The notes beneath the pieces are model-generated. The model searched no databases and was not told the DNA's origin. It was given only the letters and a program-made list of their open reading frames with translations. Below, piece by piece: positions 1 through 6,144 of a DNA stretch of 9,532 bases; position 1 is the first letter of the stretch, and the number at the start of each line of letters is the position of its first letter. This stretch comes from Methanocorpusculum sp. (GTDB lineage: Archaea; Halobacteriota; Methanomicrobia; Methanomicrobiales; Methanocorpusculaceae): assembly GCA_029987045.1 (NCBI GenBank), contig DALTWN010000025.1, positions 1 through 9,532 of the forward strand. The letters run 5' to 3'. A program made the translations under genes and the position numbers.

Positions 1-690
1 ATTGCCCGGCTTATTTCTCCGAACGTCGAAAACAAGATTCTGCACTTCCCTGCAGTAGCCGGAGTTGCCGACCGCAGTGAAGCTCCGGAACTGACTGCAT
101 ATCTCCAGCTTATCGAAGGACGCTACACGGAAGACGAATGCCGTGACATGGCACTTGCACTGGACTATGAACAGTACTGGCTCAGATTCATGGATGGACG
201 CGAGATTGTAAAGGATATCCTGAACATCAGCAACGATGCCGACCGCCATAAGCGTCTTGTAGAACTCCTGAAAAGCGAAGCAAACGCTGCACTGGAGGAT
301 CAGATTACCACCATGATGCCGCATGTCAAGGAACAGCAGCTCTCTTCCGGTGCAAGACTCTTCCTGGCAGATGTGGAGATGTTTGCTCACCGGTTCACCT
401 TCCCGCCACCGGGTAAATCCTCCGGCGAAGTTCATGATCTTCTCTGCAAGAAATATGCAAACGACCCGGTCGTCACTCTTGGCTTAGGTCCTGATTTTGC
501 CGTTATCCGCTCACGCGGTGTACAGATGAATATCCCGCAGATGGTCAGATCCATGCGCGATGAGATGCCGGGCGCCGGAATTTCCGGCGGAGGCCACCTT
601 GTTGTCGGCAGCATCAAATTCGTCGAAGGCATGCGAAATGAAGTAATTGCACGTATGATCGAGAAAATTTCCGAATTTTCTGTAGATTAA
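1..690 (+). CDS. DHH/DHHA1-family phosphoesterase (RecJ-like), 5' end missing
   Basis: The frame is open from base 1 to the TAA at 688-690, giving 229 residues of a protein whose N-terminus lies outside the window. An ATG at 148 is probably internal, because the codons before it look coding and carry family-like sequence: AGVADRSE near residues 21-28, resembling the 'GDR' element of DHH enzymes, then the LDYEQYWLRFMDGRE stretch. Near the C-terminus is SGGGHLVVGS (GGGH at bases 586-597), which fits the glycine-rich nucleic-acid-binding motif of the DHHA1 domain. DHH/DHHA1 proteins are Mn-dependent phosphoesterases: RecJ-like single-strand nucleases, oligoribonucleases or cyclic dinucleotide hydrolases. 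The catalytic DHH motif itself is upstream and unseen, so the substrate class cannot be decided. The gene ends in T-tracts and seems unrelated to what follows. Confidence 0.8.
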   Translation: MARLISPNVENKILHFPAVAGVADRSEAPELTAYLQLIEGRYTEDECRDMALALDYEQYWLRFMDGREIVKDILNISNDADRHKRLVELLKSEANAALEDQITTMMPHVKEQQLSSGARLFLADVEMFAHRFTFPPPGKSSGEVHDLLCKKYANDPVVTLGLGPDFAVIRSRGVQMNIPQMVRSMRDEMPGAGISGGGHLVVGSIKFVEGMRNEVIARMIEKISEFSVD

Positions 691-696
691 TCTTCA

Positions 697-711
697 TTTT
701 TTCCATTTTTT
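697..711 (+). terminator. oligo-T terminator after the DHH gene
   Basis: Two runs of six T (697-702 and 706-711) start seven bases after the stop codon, and a third T6 follows at 733-738. Archaeal RNA polymerase terminates at such T-tracts without needing a strong hairpin. No convincing stem precedes them. This separates the DHH gene from the next one, which has its own promoter. Confidence 0.6.
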
Positions 712-760
712 ATACTATTTTCCAAGGAGTCATTTTTTGTGCATCTTATCACTTACATTT

Positions 761-771
761 GGTAATTTACC
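761..771. repeat. 11-bp palindrome GGTAA-T-TTACC, possible operator
   Basis: The arms GGTAA (761-765) and TTACC (767-771) are perfectly complementary around one central T. The site ends 15 bases before the TATA box of the following small gene, at the usual position for an archaeal activator or for a repressor that blocks TBP/TFB. Operator function is inference. A palindrome of this size can arise by chance in AT-rich DNA. Confidence 0.35.
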
Positions 772-776
772 ATAAC

Positions 777-793
777 AAGGAAAAACTATATAT
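777..793 (+). promoter_or_regulatory. archaeal promoter (BRE + TATA box) for the DUF7123-like gene
   Basis: A purine-rich stretch, AAGGAAAAA (777-785), resembling a BRE, is followed by the TATA element CTATATAT (786-793). Transcription would start about 25 bases downstream, near 812-818, leaving a short leader before the ATG at 831. The promoter lies inside the longer open frame that begins at 759, which argues for the downstream start. Confidence 0.55.
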
Positions 794-815
794 CTTAATA
801 AGTTGTATATTTACT

Positions 816-821
816 AGAGGT
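816..821 (+). promoter_or_regulatory. ribosome binding site deciding the start at 831
   Basis: AGAGGT at 816-821 sits nine bases before the ATG at 831. It is a reasonable match to the archaeal anti-Shine-Dalgarno sequence and fixes this ATG as the start in preference to the in-frame codon at 759. Confidence 0.55.
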
Positions 822-830
822 AAGTTAAAA

Positions 831-1106
831 ATGACCAAACTCCAAGAATCAGCAGATGGAAAGTCGGTTGAAACCCAGTCCAAAATTCTCCTATACCTGA
901 AAGCATACATTGCAAAAGGAGGACGGTTCGTTAAAGCGAAATATGTCGCAAAGGATTTGGGGCTGACCTCCAAAGAAGTCGGTACCAATCTGTCAATTCT
1001 CTCTGAAATAAACGATGAATTGGATATTGCCAAGTGGAGCTATTCCAACAGCACTACCTGGAGTATCACCCCGAAAAATAAAGAGACTACAGAGGTTGCA
1101 GCATAA
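831..1106 (+). CDS. small winged-helix-like protein, DUF7123 type
   Basis: This is a 91-residue, lysine-rich, soluble protein with no membrane segment or cysteine. The core resembles, from memory, the archaeal DUF7123 proteins known mainly from haloarchaea: a helix (SKILLYLKAYIAKGG, about residues 17-31), then FVKAKYVAKDLGLTSKEVG (about 33-51), which reads as a helix-turn-helix, and a C-terminal KWSYSNSTTWSI strand pair that would form the wing. The shape suggests DNA binding, so a small transcription factor or chromatin-associated protein is plausible, but no function is established by what I can see. The gene has its own promoter and RBS, stands alone, and faces the BMP-type gene tail to tail. 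The palindrome upstream of its TATA box could be an autoregulatory site, which is inference. The family assignment is fairly likely and the role is unknown. Confidence 0.7.
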   Translation: MTKLQESADGKSVETQSKILLYLKAYIAKGGRFVKAKYVAKDLGLTSKEVGTNLSILSEINDELDIAKWSYSNSTTWSITPKNKETTEVAA

Positions 1107-1167
1107 TACTCTGAACGTAACCATACAGACCTAACACATCAATCATAGCTAACACCCCCAAAATAAC

Positions 1168-1176
1168 TTATTTTTT
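1168..1176 (+). terminator. T-tract terminator after the DUF7123-like gene
   Basis: TTATTTTTT at 1168-1176 lies about 60 bases after the stop codon, in the 138-base gap between convergent genes. A second T6 run (1216-1221) comes 12 bases after a weak hairpin (GATTC 1189-1193 with GAATC 1200-1204). The ten-base word TATTTTTTAC occurs at both T-runs. No comparable T-run on the minus strand was seen for the opposing gene, only four A's on the plus strand near 1161-1163. Confidence 0.45.
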
Positions 1177-1244
1177 ACCATATACCCGGATTCGTCACTG
1201 AATCGCTGGTTCCTATTTTTTACGCAATCTACGCTGCTTCTTCG

Positions 1245-2306
1245 TCAGGGCGCGATGAAGATCGGCAGTGCCCAGGCGTCATATTCCGCTTTTGTTGACG
1301 GGACAGAGATCTTGCCTTCACGAATAAGCCCTTCAAGGGCCGCTGCATCGGCCTGTACTCCCGCAGGAACATCATCAATTACTGTTGCAATAGCCACACC
1401 ATAGTCTGCATATCCGACGGAGATCAGGCCATCTTCATCACGTGGTGAGTCGTCTTCCGCATATCCTTTAACAACCTCTGAAACAACGGTAGGAATGCAT
1501 TTGGTTACACTGAACAGGACATTCAGGGGTGCGAGATAGTTCTGGTCGGTATCAACACCGATGACGTATTTGTCCAGCTCTTTTGCTGCCTGGATACAGC
1601 CAAGTCCTGTATCCCCTGCAACCGTGAAAATGATATCTACACCCCCATCCTGATACATTCTTTTGCCAGTGTCATATCCAACACTCGGATCGGAGAATGT
1701 ATCTGTATAGTAGGGAATAAGCGTGATGGTCTTTCCGTTTTCAGCAGCAGACGCATCGATTCCTGCCTTGAATCCGTAATAGAATGTCTGGACAGAATCG
1801 CTTTCGACACCGCCAAGGAATCCGATACGCCCAGTCTTGGTCATTTTTCCGGCAATATAGCCTGCAATGAAACTTGGTTCATTGCTCCGGAACACGATAT
1901 TCGCAAAGTTATCCGGAAATTCGGAAAAATCAGCATCGACCATAACAAAGGATGTGTTCGGGTGCAGTAATGCAGATTCCAGCATCGGTTTTCCGGCATC
2001 ATATCCGGATGATATGATCATATTCGATCCTTGTTCTATGGCACGCGCAACAGTTTTCTGGAAACCTTCTGTCGTATTATCCGGAAGACGATAGAGTTCT
2101 GCATTGATGGCGTCCGACTTTGATGCATCATAGGCTCCTTCAATCGCATTGCGCACGAAAATCGTATCATGTGTACTGCTGGAAATGAAACCGACCTCAT
2201 AAGGAGGGTTTTCCTTCGGGAAAAAATCACCTGATGCAATCAACAGCACCGTAGGTATAGCAAGAAAAATAAGGACAATGAGGAGAATCCGCATCTTTCG
2301 CTTCAT
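1245..2306 (-). CDS. BMP/PnrA-family extracytoplasmic binding protein, membrane-anchored
   Basis: This 353-residue protein has a short basic N-terminus and one hydrophobic segment (about residues 6-25), followed by a BMP-type periplasmic-binding fold. Family signatures are AGYIAGKMTKTGRIGFLGG (148-166), GFKAGID (178-184), VAGDTGLG (229-236) and VIGVDTDQ (248-255). Proteins of this family (PnrA/TmpC, Med) bind purine nucleosides or related ligands outside the membrane and normally feed an ABC importer. No ABC permease or ATPase gene is in the window. There is no lipobox cysteine near the hydrophobic segment (it ends ...LLIASGDF), so the protein is probably held by an uncleaved anchor or released by signal peptidase. 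The start at 2306 lacks a good RBS; an ATG four codons downstream (2294) is the alternative. It is divergent from the Nramp/5TM gene and shares its promoter region, which suggests a joint role. The nucleoside ligand is a family-based guess only. Confidence 0.88.
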   Translation of the reverse strand: MKRKMRILLIVLIFLAIPTVLLIASGDFFPKENPPYEVGFISSSTHDTIFVRNAIEGAYDASKSDAINAELYRLPDNTTEGFQKTVARAIEQGSNMIISSGYDAGKPMLESALLHPNTSFVMVDADFSEFPDNFANIVFRSNEPSFIAGYIAGKMTKTGRIGFLGGVESDSVQTFYYGFKAGIDASAAENGKTITLIPYYTDTFSDPSVGYDTGKRMYQDGGVDIIFTVAGDTGLGCIQAAKELDKYVIGVDTDQNYLAPLNVLFSVTKCIPTVVSEVVKGYAEDDSPRDEDGLISVGYADYGVAIATVIDDVPAGVQADAAALEGLIREGKISVPSTKAEYDAWALPIFIAP

Positions 2307-2393
2307 TTATGGACCACGCAGAAATACTGTAATTAAGTTAAACACTGGGATAAAAAAAACCTACTGACAGAATCCCTTAAAACACACAAAATA
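2307..2393. promoter_or_regulatory. AT-rich divergent promoter region
   Basis: This stretch separates the minus-strand BMP-type gene from the plus-strand Nramp/5TM operon and must carry at least the minus-strand promoter. Read on the minus strand, TTTAACTTAAT (about 2332-2343) or the T-run opposite 2351-2358 could serve as TATA element; I cannot choose between them. GGGAT (2347-2351) and ATCCC (2372-2376) form a spaced inverted repeat with centres 25 bases apart, a possible but weak regulator site. No good RBS is visible for the minus-strand start. Confidence 0.4.
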
Positions 2394-2403
2394 ATGCATG
2401 ATA

Positions 2404-2413
2404 TCTATAAAAG
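2404..2413 (+). promoter_or_regulatory. TATA box for the Nramp/5TM operon
   Basis: TCTATAAAAG at 2404-2413 is a good archaeal TATA element. Transcription would begin near 2432-2437, only a few bases before the ATG at 2442, giving a nearly leaderless mRNA. It lies inside the longer open frame starting at 2394, so it bears on the start choice. Confidence 0.5.
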
Positions 2414-2441
2414 CATATCAAACAAATACATAAAGAAGAAT

Positions 2442-4457
2442 ATGGACAAACTGCCTGCCAAATCCCGGTTCTCGGAATTCAGAAAGAAATTGGTGTTCTT
2501 TGGACCGGGTCTCCTGCTCGCGATAACGGCTGCTGGAGAAGCAGGTATCGCCGATGCGCTGCATATTGGTGCGCATTTCGGTATGTCCCTGGTATGGGTC
2601 GTCATCATCGCCCTCATATTCAAATACGCGTTCACCACCGGAATCGCACGCTATACGCTAGCAACAGGCATTACAATTTTCCAGGCAATGACAGATGTAC
2701 CCGGTCCGAAAAACTGGGCAGCATACCTGACCATCGCCGCATATGTTATCGACGCAATCGCAATCGGTGCGATGATCGTGTTCGCCGGAACATTTCTGGA
2801 GTACCTGATTCCGGGAAGCTATGTCTTCTATCTTATCTGCTTCCTGATTATCGTATTGGCTCTCCTGATTCTTCGCACCCATATCTATCATCATTTCGAA
2901 CGGATTATGGCAATCCTGGTACTGTTCCTTGGGATTGCAGTCATTGCCATAATGGCAATGCATCCGTCGTCGATTATCACAACGCTGCAGGGAATTGTCC
3001 CTTCGGTTCCACATCATTCGGAAAAAGAAATTCTTGCAATCATCGGGGCGGTCGGATCCGGATTGATGCTGATGCTCTATTCTGTCTGGCTTGAAAAGAA
3101 GATTCGCATCCGCAACGAGGATCCGAATACTCCTCCGGAAGAACGTTTCGAAGTAGGAAATAAAACGCAGTATTACCGGTATATGAGAAGTGTCCGGATT
3201 GATATTCTCATTGGATTTATCATCGTTGCTGTTATCACCGTCGGTTTCATGATGGTCGGTTACATCGGAAGGCTCGCAACGTTCCTTCCGGAAGGTACGG
3301 AAATAACACTTGATATGCTCCTGTCGATGGTTCTGAATCTGTACCATTCTATCCCCTATGCGAATCAAATCTTCTTTATCATCGTCAGTGTCATCTTCTT
3401 TGGCGCTATTGTCGTCGGACTGGATGCACGTGCTTCAGCAATTACCAAAATCGTCAAAGATCTGCGAATAAAAGCGGGGAAACCCATTAAGAACACCTCA
3501 CTTGTCTACAACCTCTGTCTGCTCTGCTTTTCAGTGATTGCATTTTTTACCATCATTTACAACAATCCGCTTGTCACGATCTCACATGTTTCACTCATTT
3601 GTGCCATTTTCTTTGGTATCTTCGGATTCATTCTGATTTATCTCAACAGAAAACTGCCGGAATATGCGCAAGGAAACAGATTATGGATGCTCTTCATCGG
3701 AATCGGCAGCGTATTGTCGATTTACTTTGCGTTGGTGCTTGAAGGAACACTGCTTTCTTCCGGATTAAATCTGCTTAAGGATCTGGCACTCATTCTTGTC
3801 CTCCTCTATTTGTTCTGCCGTACACAGATGTTCAAACGGCTCGCCGAAGGAACTTCATCGCTTGCAGATAAATTCTGGCTGATAATAATTCTTAGTGCCA
3901 TATCGATCCTTGCAACCGTGTGGGGAATGATTCCTGTCCCTGGAACGGAAGGAACTCCAGTAGACTACCTTTGTTTCTGCAATCTTGGATCCATCATCGG
4001 CGGAGTGGTTGGTGGACCGGTTATCGGTGGGATTGTCGGGGTAATCATAGGCGTATATCGTCTATCTCTTGGCGATGTCTCTGCCATCCCCAGTTTCATT
4101 GCAATTGTTGCAACCGGTATCATCGCCGGTTATATGGTACGGCACAATAAAGGGAAATTATCATTCAAACTTGCGGCATTGCTTGCAGTAACGGTTGAAT
4201 GTCTCCATCTGCTGTTCATTTATCCGACCTATGAAATTATCCTGCATCAGCTGACAGGACCGGCAATTCTTGATGTCATACGCCATTCCATATTGCCGGC
4301 ACTGCTTGTTTCCATTAGTGCCTGTGTCTGTTTCGCACTCTTCAACCGCAATATAAAATGCTTTACGCTCACTCTGCGGCCTTTCAGTTTTGCACTGCTT
4401 AAACAGGAATGGAAAGAACTGATTCACGTTGTAACCAAAGACAAGGAGAAAAAATGA
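2442..4457 (+). CDS. Nramp-like transporter fused to a LytS-type 5TM sensor domain
   Basis: This 671-residue polytopic membrane protein has about 17 hydrophobic segments. Residues 17 to about 430 resemble the Nramp (LeuT-fold) family: GPGLLLAI at 21-28 in the first helix and ARYTLATGITIF after the second. The metal-binding DPGN of true Nramp proteins is replaced by AAGEAG (30-35). The sixth-helix MPH motif is also absent; that region reads GSGLMLMLYSVWLEKK (205-220). It therefore belongs with divergent Nramp relatives and is probably not a Mn/Fe carrier. From about residue 493 the sequence switches to a 5TMR_LYT-like domain: VPGTEGTPVDY, the glycine-rich GGVVGGPVIGGIVG, then VYRLSLGDVSAIPSF. 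LytS/BtsS kinases use this domain to sense ligands (pyruvate for BtsS). No kinase or GGDEF output follows; the protein ends in a short charged tail. The start at 2442 is preferred because a TATA box (2404-2413) lies inside the longer frame from 2394, whose extra codons are very AT-rich; neither start has a clear RBS. The next gene overlaps it by four bases. The substrate is unknown. Confidence 0.85.
   Translation: MDKLPAKSRFSEFRKKLVFFGPGLLLAITAAGEAGIADALHIGAHFGMSLVWVVIIALIFKYAFTTGIARYTLATGITIFQAMTDVPGPKNWAAYLTIAAYVIDAIAIGAMIVFAGTFLEYLIPGSYVFYLICFLIIVLALLILRTHIYHHFERIMAILVLFLGIAVIAIMAMHPSSIITTLQGIVPSVPHHSEKEILAIIGAVGSGLMLMLYSVWLEKKIRIRNEDPNTPPEERFEVGNKTQYYRYMRSVRIDILIGFIIVAVITVGFMMVGYIGRLATFLPEGTEITLDMLLSMVLNLYHSIPYANQIFFIIVSVIFFGAIVVGLDARASAITKIVKDLRIKAGKPIKNTSLVYNLCLLCFSVIAFFTIIYNNPLVTISHVSLICAIFFGIFGFILIYLNRKLPEYAQGNRLWMLFIGIGSVLSIYFALVLEGTLLSSGLNLLKDLALILVLLYLFCRTQMFKRLAEGTSSLADKFWLIIILSAISILATVWGMIPVPGTEGTPVDYLCFCNLGSIIGGVVGGPVIGGIVGVIIGVYRLSLGDVSAIPSFIAIVATGIIAGYMVRHNKGKLSFKLAALLAVTVECLHLLFIYPTYEIILHQLTGPAILDVIRHSILPALLVSISACVCFALFNRNIKCFTLTLRPFSFALLKQEWKELIHVVTKDKEKK
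4443..4448 (+). promoter_or_regulatory. ribosome binding site for the LivK-type gene
   Basis: AAGGAG at 4443-4448 lies inside the end of the preceding gene. It is five bases before the ATG at 4454 and eight before the ATG at 4457. It sets the start there rather than at the upstream in-frame ATG (4409). Confidence 0.6.
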
Positions 4458-5662
4458 TGAAAAAACAGGACCATAACCCCGAACATCTGATGCATAAGAA
4501 ATTCTTCGGCGGGAAAGTATTGACTGGTATCCTTCTCGCCATCTTTCTTTTAGCGTCCCTTCTGTTCATTGCCATAGTATTTCAACCGGTCAGTACTGAT
4601 GATGAAATAAAAATTGCAGTGATTCTGCCATTGAGTGGGCCAAGCGCTGAGGCAGGGCTCGTCTATAAGAAAGGAATCGACATAGCCGTTGATAAACAGA
4701 GGGAAAACGGGAAAAATATCTCCATCAGATATTTTGATACCGAAGCTGACCCCAACAAAGCTCTTGATGCATTCTTTACCGCCGTTGATAATAAAATCCC
4801 AGCTGTTCTGGGGCCGCTGACCACCGCCGAAGCAGAAGTGATTGCACCATATGCGGAAATGTATAAGGAGACGGTAATTACCTATGCAACAGGCAGTTCA
4901 CTCGATGATTACGTAGATTATGTCTTCCATTTTGATCCGTCCAATCGGAATATCGGGTATGCGGTTGTCAATATCGCCAAACAGATAAATGCGACGAATC
5001 TTTCTGTGGTATGGGCAGAAACATCGCTGGGAAGGTCCATCTACGATACGATTGATGAGTTCGCGGAAAAACAGAATATCAGTATTATCAGCATCCCCAT
5101 CACAACTGCAGAGGATGTAATCGCAAAGGTAAGCAAGGCAGGCACCTCGATTACCCTTGTCGCAGCGGATACCCCGGAACAACTCGCAGAGATTTTAACT
5201 GCACAGGAACAATCAAACAAGACCGTGAATACCCTCTGGTTATCTTCGGATACCGGATTCGGCAATACCATCCGGGACAATTATTCTACGGGAAATCTGC
5301 TAGTGCTTGTCCCGACTGTATCTACCGTAGACCCCAGGTTCCTTGACAACTACAAAACACGTACCAACGAGACATTCGACATATCCGAGGGGTATCTGCT
5401 CTATGGCTATGACTCACTGGAAACACTGGTGAGTGCAATTCCAATCAATCGGGAGAATATTCGCAGTGAAGACATTGCGAAAAATCTCAGGAACTATCGG
5501 TATCTCGGACAGACCGGACCGGTCGTTTTCGATGAAAACCTTAAACGATTCCCTATGTATGAAATCTATACCCCTGATTACGGAGAGTGGAAGAAACTGG
5601 ATGTCTCCGCATTACTCGAAAGATTTGCGATGATTGTCAATCCATCAGAAACGCACGAGTAA
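4454..5662 (+). CDS. LivK-type (type I periplasmic) binding protein, membrane-anchored
   Basis: This 402-residue protein has a basic N-terminus, one hydrophobic segment (about residues 22-44) and then a complete type I periplasmic-binding fold of the branched-chain amino acid receptor class. Signatures are IKIAVILPLSGPSAEAG (52-68), VLGPLTTAEAEVIAPYAE (118-135), WAETSLGRSIYD (187-198), GYLLYGYDSLETL (313-325) and the C-terminal GQTGPVVFDENLKRF (352-366). Family members bind amino acids, amides, urea or other small ligands outside the membrane. There is no lipobox cysteine, so the hydrophobic segment probably stays as an anchor. The start codon overlaps the stop of the Nramp/5TM gene in an ATGA, and a second ATG at 4457 could also serve. 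Coupled translation suggests that the two products are made together and may interact. No LivH, LivM, LivG or LivF gene is present. The fold is clear; the ligand is not. Confidence 0.88.
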   Translation: MMKKQDHNPEHLMHKKFFGGKVLTGILLAIFLLASLLFIAIVFQPVSTDDEIKIAVILPLSGPSAEAGLVYKKGIDIAVDKQRENGKNISIRYFDTEADPNKALDAFFTAVDNKIPAVLGPLTTAEAEVIAPYAEMYKETVITYATGSSLDDYVDYVFHFDPSNRNIGYAVVNIAKQINATNLSVVWAETSLGRSIYDTIDEFAEKQNISIISIPITTAEDVIAKVSKAGTSITLVAADTPEQLAEILTAQEQSNKTVNTLWLSSDTGFGNTIRDNYSTGNLLVLVPTVSTVDPRFLDNYKTRTNETFDISEGYLLYGYDSLETLVSAIPINRENIRSEDIAKNLRNYRYLGQTGPVVFDENLKRFPMYEIYTPDYGEWKKLDVSALLERFAMIVNPSETHE

Positions 5663-5742
5663 AAGATCCCTGACTCTTCCCTATTTCAGCAGAAAAAAAA
5701 ACGCATGAAGCGCCGTTACCGGAGATGGAGTGGCAAAAATCG

Positions 5743-5777
5743 AACGGAATCGCAAATGTCCCGTTTTTTTTCTTTTT
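5743..5777 (+). terminator. hairpin/T-tract terminator ending the Nramp/5TM operon
   Basis: AACGG (5743-5747) pairs with CCGTT (5761-5765) around a 13-base loop. The second arm runs into T8 (5764-5771), then C and T5 (5773-5777). The rest of the 209-base gap before korD holds an A-run (about 5692-5700) and no open frame or RNA gene that I can support. Confidence 0.6.
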
Positions 5778-5824
5778 CCGAACAGTTCTCCCCTCTTTTC
5801 GCGTCATTTTGCCTGCATCAAGGA

Positions 5825-5844
5825 AAATACTTTTACTTATATAC
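5825..5844 (+). promoter_or_regulatory. TATA-box promoter of the kor-sucC operon
   Basis: CTTATATAC at 5836-5844, preceded by an A-rich stretch that may serve as BRE, is a good archaeal TATA element. Transcription would start around 5862-5868, so the mRNA would have only a few leader bases before the korD ATG at 5872. No Shine-Dalgarno sequence is present, consistent with leaderless-type initiation. A second AT-rich stretch (5848-5857) is too close to the ATG to be the TATA box of this gene. Confidence 0.6.
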
Positions 5845-5871
5845 TTTCTATATTATAAGCAGTCTTAATAA

Positions 5872-6144
5872 ATGAAGCTCGCAATCAATGAACTCAGATG
5901 CAAAGGATGTAATCTCTGCACCATGGTATGCCCCTACCGGATTTTCCAGGAAGGAAAACTGCCGGGCAAACGCGGGTATGTACTTCCGGTACTTGACCGT
6001 CCCGAACGCTGTACCAATGTACGTCTGCAGAAACTTCATCAGCGTGAGCTCTGCGGCATGTGTAAGCGTATCTGTCCGGATCAGGCAATATCCTGGATTG
6101 ATGAAAAACCCTACGAGCAAAAGAAGGTGGAGATTGAATACTGA
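5872..6144 (+). CDS. korD: 2-oxoglutarate:ferredoxin oxidoreductase, delta (ferredoxin-like) subunit
   Basis: This 90-residue iron-sulfur protein would carry electrons between the catalytic subunits and ferredoxin in the cytoplasm. The first cluster motif is classical: C10-x2-C13-x2-C16-x3-C20-P. The second is altered: C47 is followed by 13 residues before C61-x2-C64-x3-C68-P, where a typical ferredoxin has two residues in that gap. The spaced cysteine may still ligate a cluster, or the site may hold a different one. The gene is first in the operon and its TGA overlaps the korA ATG by one base (TGATG). Assignment as KorD rests on the position directly before korABC and the small dicluster form; alone it could be any 2-oxoacid oxidoreductase delta subunit. 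Confidence 0.88.
   Translation: MKLAINELRCKGCNLCTMVCPYRIFQEGKLPGKRGYVLPVLDRPERCTNVRLQKLHQRELCGMCKRICPDQAISWIDEKPYEQKKVEIEY

Noticed and set aside
148..690. DHH-family gene starting at the ATG at 148
   Set aside because: The frame continues open to base 1 with coding-like codons and family-like residues (AGVADRSE), so the ATG is most likely internal.
739..765. Tiny leader ORF (GTG start, eight codons, ending in Trp) preceded by AAGGAG at 724-729
   Set aside because: It lies between the T-tracts of the DHH gene and upstream of the TATA box of the next gene, so it is probably not on either mRNA. Eight codons carry no recognisable signal.
759..830. N-terminal extension of the DUF7123-like gene
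   Set aside because: The extension contains the TATA box (786-793) and the RBS for the ATG at 831, and its sequence is AT-rich and unlike coding DNA.
1189..1204. Hairpin GATTC-GTCACT-GAATC between the convergent genes, considered as a small RNA or attachment site
   Set aside because: The stem is only five pairs and no flanking repeat or integrase is present. At most it supports the following T-run as a terminator.
2658..3368. Long antisense open frame (236 codons) within the Nramp/5TM gene
   Set aside because: It is an out-of-frame shadow with a biased composition (many Asp, His, Arg and Cys residues opposite hydrophobic codons) and no recognisable motif or RBS.
4409..4453. N-terminal extension of the LivK-type protein from the ATG at 4409
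   Set aside because: The strong RBS at 4443-4448 and the ATGA overlap point to 4454. The extra residues are polar, unrelated to a signal sequence, and lie in the coding end of the upstream gene.
5663..5742. Possible small RNA in the gap before the terminator
   Set aside because: No promoter, conserved fold or riboswitch-like element was visible; the stretch reads as the 3' untranslated end of the preceding operon.
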